Below are positions 62,301-64,000 of a stretch of DNA of 64,000 nucleotides, one piece after another (positions within the stretch are counted from its first letter, which is position 1; each line of letters opens with the position of its first letter). This DNA comes from Paralvinella palmiformis (lineage: Eukaryota; Annelida; Polychaeta; Terebellida; Alvinellidae). The notes under the pieces are model-generated. The model was not told where the DNA came from, did not search any database, and worked only from the letters and a program-made list of their open reading frames with translations. The stretch lies in the NCBI GenBank assembly GCA_025642065.1, contig JAODUP010000044.1, positions 1,417,501-1,481,500 of the forward strand, read 5' to 3'. Both the position numbers and the translations under genes were made by a program.

Positions 62301-63774
62301 TTCTGCATGTCCTTCAATGGTACTGGTACATCTTGTTACAGCTCGTACTTTGAAGATTGCCTGAGGCTGATATATGATCTCAATGACATGCTCCGAGCCT
62401 TCAAGCAGTTCATCATTTAGAGTTTGATCCAAACTTGAAACAATTTCTTTATCTCCCACAAAAAAAGAATAAGGCGTTCTTTCCTCCTATAAATAACACA
62501 ATGTGGAATTCAGTAATGCAGCATATATAAATATCCATATTCAACCAGTTCTACCTTAATTAACCAACAGGTCATTCTAAATGTCATTTATGATAACAAT
62601 TATGGTATAACACTTATTTAAATAACTGAAACTACTATAATCATAACTGAATTTTTGTATATGTCAAAATTGTCACTAACTGGCTATTGTAATTACTAAA
62701 ATCATCTATTTACAATTAAGTAAGCTGGCATTTTTTATTATAGTAAATCCTTCATTGTGTGAACAAATTAAATTATATTCCTATAATACAAAACACAGCA
62801 AACAACGAAATATAAATTCATGTTGAAATTTAGATTTATTATTCTTTTAAACATCTTGACAGATTCTGATAAATTGGATGTTTCTTAGTTAATGCAATTA
62901 TAGTTTTTCACAGCACACTAAAGACAAGACTGAAGCCAACCACAAGGTCATAATTCTTGCTGCACTATTGATACAAGATGACATTTATCACAACTCTTCA
63001 CAATGAATGACGGCCAGTCGAGTCACTTTCTTATCTTGTTTATATGCCTTACTAACTGACCATATTGAGCTGTTCACAATACAAATGCTGAGTTTACTGG
63101 TACAACATAATGCATGTCAAGTTGATATCGGTTTCAGAAAAGTGGTATTTTTCCCTACATGTAGATATTGGTGTCTGGATAGATCTGGGAGCTGGAGCAC
63201 CAGTGATTGACCTCCCCACAAGTTGAGACAGCGCCTCCAGTGAATGTTTAACCGGATCTGGCAACTGAGCTATTATTAACCAAGTATTTTCCAGTTAAGA
63301 TTTACTTAAATAATAATAAAACATTTGTTTAAAAAAAAAACTAAACTCAAGTCTCACAGCACTTTCATTAAAATCATGTCCATCTGTTGCCCTTGCTTTT
63401 TAAGCCACTGAATTAATGTACATAAAGAAGGCAAATCAAATATAACTACAAAATATAACAGTTCACATTTAACTGTAATACAGGAAAATGAACTGTCAAA
63501 TGGCTTATCATAAGAGAGATTCGAGTCTGGCCACAAAGCTCATCTTACAAATTACTGATGAACTAGCCCCATGGGAATCCTGTTAACCAAGAGCTGTGTT
63601 TTTCCATTATTTATATTGTCATAGGCTCTCAAAAGTCTAACTTACCTTATTCAACAATGCATTACATATCAGCTGCAACTTGTCTGCTGTAATATTAACA
63701 GGAAGATCAAATGGAGCACCCAGAACTTCACCAGTCTCACTCTTCAGCTGAGCTAAGATTTGTCTGTCATCCAT
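44323..63774 (-). CDS. NLE1: Notchless homolog (NLE1), WD40 ribosome biogenesis factor, 13 exons
   Basis: Exons (minus strand, 5' to 3'): 63646-63774, 62266-62486, 59227-59306, 57727-57803, 56214-56311, 56059-56095, 55632-55787, 54522-54657, 51686-51732, 51265-51467, 49999-50158, 49829-49899, 44323-44335. All phases agree, giving 475 residues against 485 in human. Residues 1 to about 95 form the NLE (ubiquitin-like) domain with [20 protein letters not shown] and [19 protein letters not shown]. The rest is an eight-bladed WD40 propeller ([16 protein letters not shown] to [20 protein letters not shown]). Notchless/Rsa4 sits on pre-60S particles, where its NLE domain docks on the MIDAS domain of the AAA ATPase midasin/Rea1 for the ATP-driven step of maturation. 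Glu75 aligns with the MIDAS-contacting Glu as I recall it. It was first named for a genetic interaction with Notch. Intron 8 contains another gene on the opposite strand. Confidence 0.95.
44336..49828 (-). other. NLE1 intron 12, CpG-rich
   Basis: Non-coding. Rich in CpG over most of its length and dotted with microsatellites: TA at about 44403-44444, 44634-44656, 46007-46040 and 46582-46616; CGCA at about 46709-46740; GA at about 48655-48675. A CRE-like TGACGTCA lies at 45726-45733. CTTTGATC words lie at 46838-46845 and (inverted) 47053-47060. A stretch near 45915-45965 starting GTTTAACGACACATCGGCAC resembles a repeat I associate with molluscan genomes. ORFs here are short and lack motifs. 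Confidence 0.7.
49829..49899 (-). CDS. NLE1: NLE1 exon 12: WD repeat 8
   Basis: Reads [20 protein letters not shown] then VLK plus two bases (TT). Reading on gives TTG TAA, but that TAA lies inside a perfect GTAAGT donor, and the last Trp of the WD repeat would be missing. Splicing here to 44335 supplies it. Confidence 0.88.
49999..50158 (-). CDS. NLE1: NLE1 exon 11: WD repeat 7, GC splice donor
   Basis: Reads [20 protein letters not shown] and on to GHADE. It ends GAG followed by GCAAGT, a GC donor. Phase 0 joins directly to [15 protein letters not shown] in exon 12. Confidence 0.94.
50209..50254. repeat. (TA)n(GA)n microsatellite
   Basis: A TA run of about 25 bases passes directly into a GA run of about 20 bases, in NLE1 intron 10. 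Confidence 0.95.
50450..50935. mobile_element. Possible hAT-type MITE remnant
   Basis: The left side, AGGGTGGCCAGACGTCC, and the right-hand GTCCTCCTTTT word resemble the ends of hAT-type elements I have met in animal genomes. No clean inverted repeat or target duplication can be shown, so the limits are approximate. Confidence 0.3.
51265..51467 (-). CDS. NLE1: NLE1 exon 10: WD repeats 5-6
   Basis: Reads [20 protein letters not shown] and continues to [20 protein letters not shown]. The donor must be GGACA/GTTAGT in phase 2, because this restores the Tyr-Leu-Ala-Ser frame of exon 11. The nearby GTAAAT three bases on would break it. Confidence 0.93.
51686..51732 (-). CDS. NLE1: NLE1 exon 9: short linker exon
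   Basis: 47 bases encoding [16 protein letters not shown], the linker that reads KERALSRYN in human. Phase 1 in, phase 0 out; too short to show as an ORF. Confidence 0.92.
52567..54021 (+). CDS. Unrecognised multi-pass membrane glycoprotein, nested and intronless
   Basis: 484 codons uninterrupted, ATG in an AAC AAA C-ATG-G context, stop TAG at 54019-54021. I do not recognise the family. Residues 1-55 are acidic and hydrophilic. Likely membrane helices are about 61-83, 98-120 and 211-236, with a further amphipathic or hydrophobic stretch at about 152-190 containing [19 protein letters not shown] basic patch, [11 protein letters not shown], precedes the last helix. The C-terminal 240 residues carry seven N-glycosylation sequons (288, 319, 358, 382, 423, 433, 448) and seven cysteines, so this half is probably extracellular or lumenal. 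The gene lies wholly in NLE1 intron 8 on the opposite strand. The E-x2-P-E stretch loosely recalls XK-related scramblases, which I rate as weak. Intactness over 1.45 kb argues for a living gene, whether a retrocopy or an old intronless family. Confidence 0.85.
   Translation: MDVTERGRKVYIKVLNNDEKNIENIELSEEKGDKDHANDSDQNDSEISTQARKTCADNCVCIGCLFLVGSVGIGSLSVIFDWLWVADMLRAETGLVFGPPSISIIVALIVMSSLGTVTYFCENGDKIYKFITGKDIFDEQTEELLSLFLEEVPEITLNLLLAMCREIPISYFQLIKAGLAIASSALRLMKATCYALGCKTTKRRRHQLRAFGRVILIAACIYTFATGITVFVFMYMEPKETNQDGRFYAPANVFGSTYNTERYFPNSGVFLSHPSLDQCQQDRSKNHNITGHNNWIRIEVMFTYLLLGSDKMEAVYSYNDTKAMFYVKSRRREHCYDIDLTRCSITPIRPTDCEINQNASTLYLIFHHTPMTSALVYGDVKYNATLTTSGQCSYVTGDFLGRMFHGHNYIGQLQYFKASYQVNTTLPLTYSSNSTAPMFYQYPQQLWNVSEAWRTGFKDCDMSGSLAPNPQPHTQLKCPTWKQP
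54119..54124 (+). terminator. Polyadenylation signal of the nested gene
   Basis: AATAAA about 98 bases after the stop codon of the nested ORF, on the same strand. With it, the ORF looks like a complete transcription unit with a short 3' UTR. Confidence 0.6.
54522..54657 (-). CDS. NLE1: NLE1 exon 8: WD repeat 5 and insert
   Basis: Reads [20 protein letters not shown] then [15 protein letters not shown], a Notchless-specific signature (human [15 protein letters not shown]). Phase 0 in, phase 1 out. Confidence 0.95.
55632..55787 (-). CDS. NLE1: NLE1 exon 7: WD repeats 3-4
   Basis: 52 codons, [20 protein letters not shown] to [12 protein letters not shown]. Phase 0 on both sides, donor GAT/GTAAGT. 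Confidence 0.95.
56059..56095 (-). CDS. NLE1: NLE1 exon 6: 37-base micro-exon
   Basis: Encodes only [12 protein letters not shown] plus one split base, matching NPECRYVASSSK in human. The phase 2 to phase 0 change fits both neighbours, and ATTTACAG and GTCAGT border it. It is too short to appear as an ORF. Confidence 0.93.
56214..56311 (-). CDS. NLE1: NLE1 exon 5: WD repeat 2-3
   Basis: Reads [20 protein letters not shown] then [12 protein letters not shown]. Phase 0 in, phase 2 out at GTAAGT. Confidence 0.93.
57302..57690. mobile_element. hAT-type MITE with TTTCCAGGAC repeats
   Basis: Left end CATGTTTCCCACA and inverted right end CAGGGTTCCCACA match at 10 of 13 positions and fit hAT termini. 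The interior repeats ATTTCCAGGAC and close variants about six times. No ORF. Lies in NLE1 intron 4. The target duplication is not clear. Confidence 0.6.
57727..57803 (-). CDS. NLE1: NLE1 exon 4: WD repeat 2
   Basis: Reads [20 protein letters not shown] then GCKNSQ. Phase 1 in, phase 0 out at CAG/GTTAGT. Confidence 0.95.
58381..58463 (-). repeat. tRNA-derived SINE candidate, copy 2
   Basis: Read on the minus strand: GTGCCTCCATTATCTAACTG at the start, and GAGTTCAAATCTTGG about 60 bases on, a good polymerase III B box. Shares its first 45 bases with the copy at 32179. Lies in NLE1 intron 3. Confidence 0.5.
59227..59306 (-). CDS. NLE1: NLE1 exon 3: WD repeat 1
   Basis: Reads [20 protein letters not shown] then PHHTCK, nearly the human sequence. 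Phase 2 in, phase 1 out; acceptor CGTTGCAG, donor AAG/GTTAGT. Confidence 0.95.
60780..61287. repeat. 234-base direct duplication with inverted 50-base insert
   Basis: Unit 1 at 60780-61013 and unit 2 at 61054-61287 appear identical. Between them, 61010-61059 is the exact reverse complement of 60926-60975, a piece of unit 1 (and of 61200-61249 in unit 2). The inverted piece overlaps unit 1 by ATTT and unit 2 by CAATTT. Confidence 0.97.
61924..62155. mobile_element. Partial copy of the AATTCCA-type hAT MITE
   Basis: Begins CAGACATGGGGTTAATTCTA, like the ends of the element at 13753, and later has CTTCAATTCCAATTCCATTT and TTAAATAAGCAACTCCA, which match its interior. The right terminus is missing and the middle is different sequence. 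Lies in NLE1 intron 2. Confidence 0.6.
62266..62486 (-). CDS. NLE1: NLE1 exon 2: rest of NLE domain, start of propeller
   Basis: Encodes residues 44-116: [20 protein letters not shown], then [20 protein letters not shown] and [15 protein letters not shown]. Ends in phase 2 at GTAAGT; the Lys codon is completed by exon 3. Confidence 0.95.
62487..63645 (-). other. NLE1 intron 1
   Basis: AT-rich. No gene, transposon or long repeat seen. ORFs at 63007-63210 and 63354-63536 lack motifs. Confidence 0.8.
63646..63774 (-). CDS. NLE1: NLE1 exon 1: start codon and first NLE-domain strands
   Basis: 43 codons beginning [20 protein letters not shown], then [20 protein letters not shown] and LNK. The human protein has [20 protein letters not shown] in the same place. 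Donor AAG/GTAAGT, phase 0. Human NLE1 has about ten more N-terminal residues. Confidence 0.95.
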
Positions 63775-64000
63775 CTTGTATTGCTTTTATGAGAATATGC
63801 AGATATTATCTACCTAAATAAAACAAATGCAAAATTAATTTTTTCAATCATGTCACGTTAAGCTTAAATCAATAAATGCAGTTAACAAACAGAGGCACTT
63901 AACACTTAAATTTATGCCATTCACATGTAACTAACCAATTTAGTCTTAAAGTCAAATGCATGATAATGCCCATAAGTGCTAGTTCATATTTTCACTTGAA
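63775..64000 (-). promoter_or_regulatory. NLE1 5' flank (partial)
   Basis: Sequence upstream of the NLE1 start codon to the window edge. It is AT-rich and contains no CpG-rich or TATA-like core that I can defend, in contrast with the Znrf3/Rnf43 promoter. The true start, or a 5' UTR intron, may lie outside the window. Confidence 0.35.

Overview
The window looks like animal nuclear DNA, most likely from a lophotrochozoan and probably a mollusc. It is AT-rich, intron-rich and full of TA, CA and GT microsatellites and decayed transposons. The organism assignment is inference. The firm part is two conserved metazoan genes whose exons can be joined by eye with matching splice phases. There are no bacterial, viral or CRISPR features.

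Layout. (1) Positions 96-41502, minus strand: an eight-exon gene for the Znrf3/Rnf43 family of transmembrane RING-H2 E3 ubiquitin ligases. It has a signal segment, a PA-like ectodomain, one membrane helix, a RING split over two exons, and a 585-residue Ser-rich tail in one last exon. Its long introns hold a CR1/L2-like LINE fragment, a decayed hAT transposase copy, two or more MITE families, a decayed THAP domain and a 130-base four-nucleotide microsatellite. (2) About 40.7-49.3 kb: a CpG-rich block covering Znrf3/Rnf43 exon 1, its promoter and the 3' part of the next gene. About 345 bases upstream of the Znrf3/Rnf43 ATG there is a consensus TCF site paired with a TCF helper site. (3) Positions 44323-63774, minus strand: a 13-exon gene for Notchless (NLE1), a WD40 ribosome-assembly factor. 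Its last coding exon is only 13 bases and lies 5.5 kb from the previous one. (4) Positions 52567-54021, plus strand, nested in NLE1 intron 8: an intronless gene for an unrecognised 484-residue multi-pass membrane glycoprotein. (5) About 60.8-61.3 kb, in NLE1 intron 2: a perfect 234-base duplication whose copies flank an inverted 50-base piece of the same unit.

Functionally, Znrf3/Rnf43 removes Frizzled/LRP6 Wnt receptors from the cell surface in animals where it has been studied and is itself a Wnt target there. The TCF plus helper pair at its promoter suggests the same feedback loop here. Notchless acts in pre-60S ribosome maturation. The two genes lie head-to-tail, and nothing in the sequence shows that they work together.
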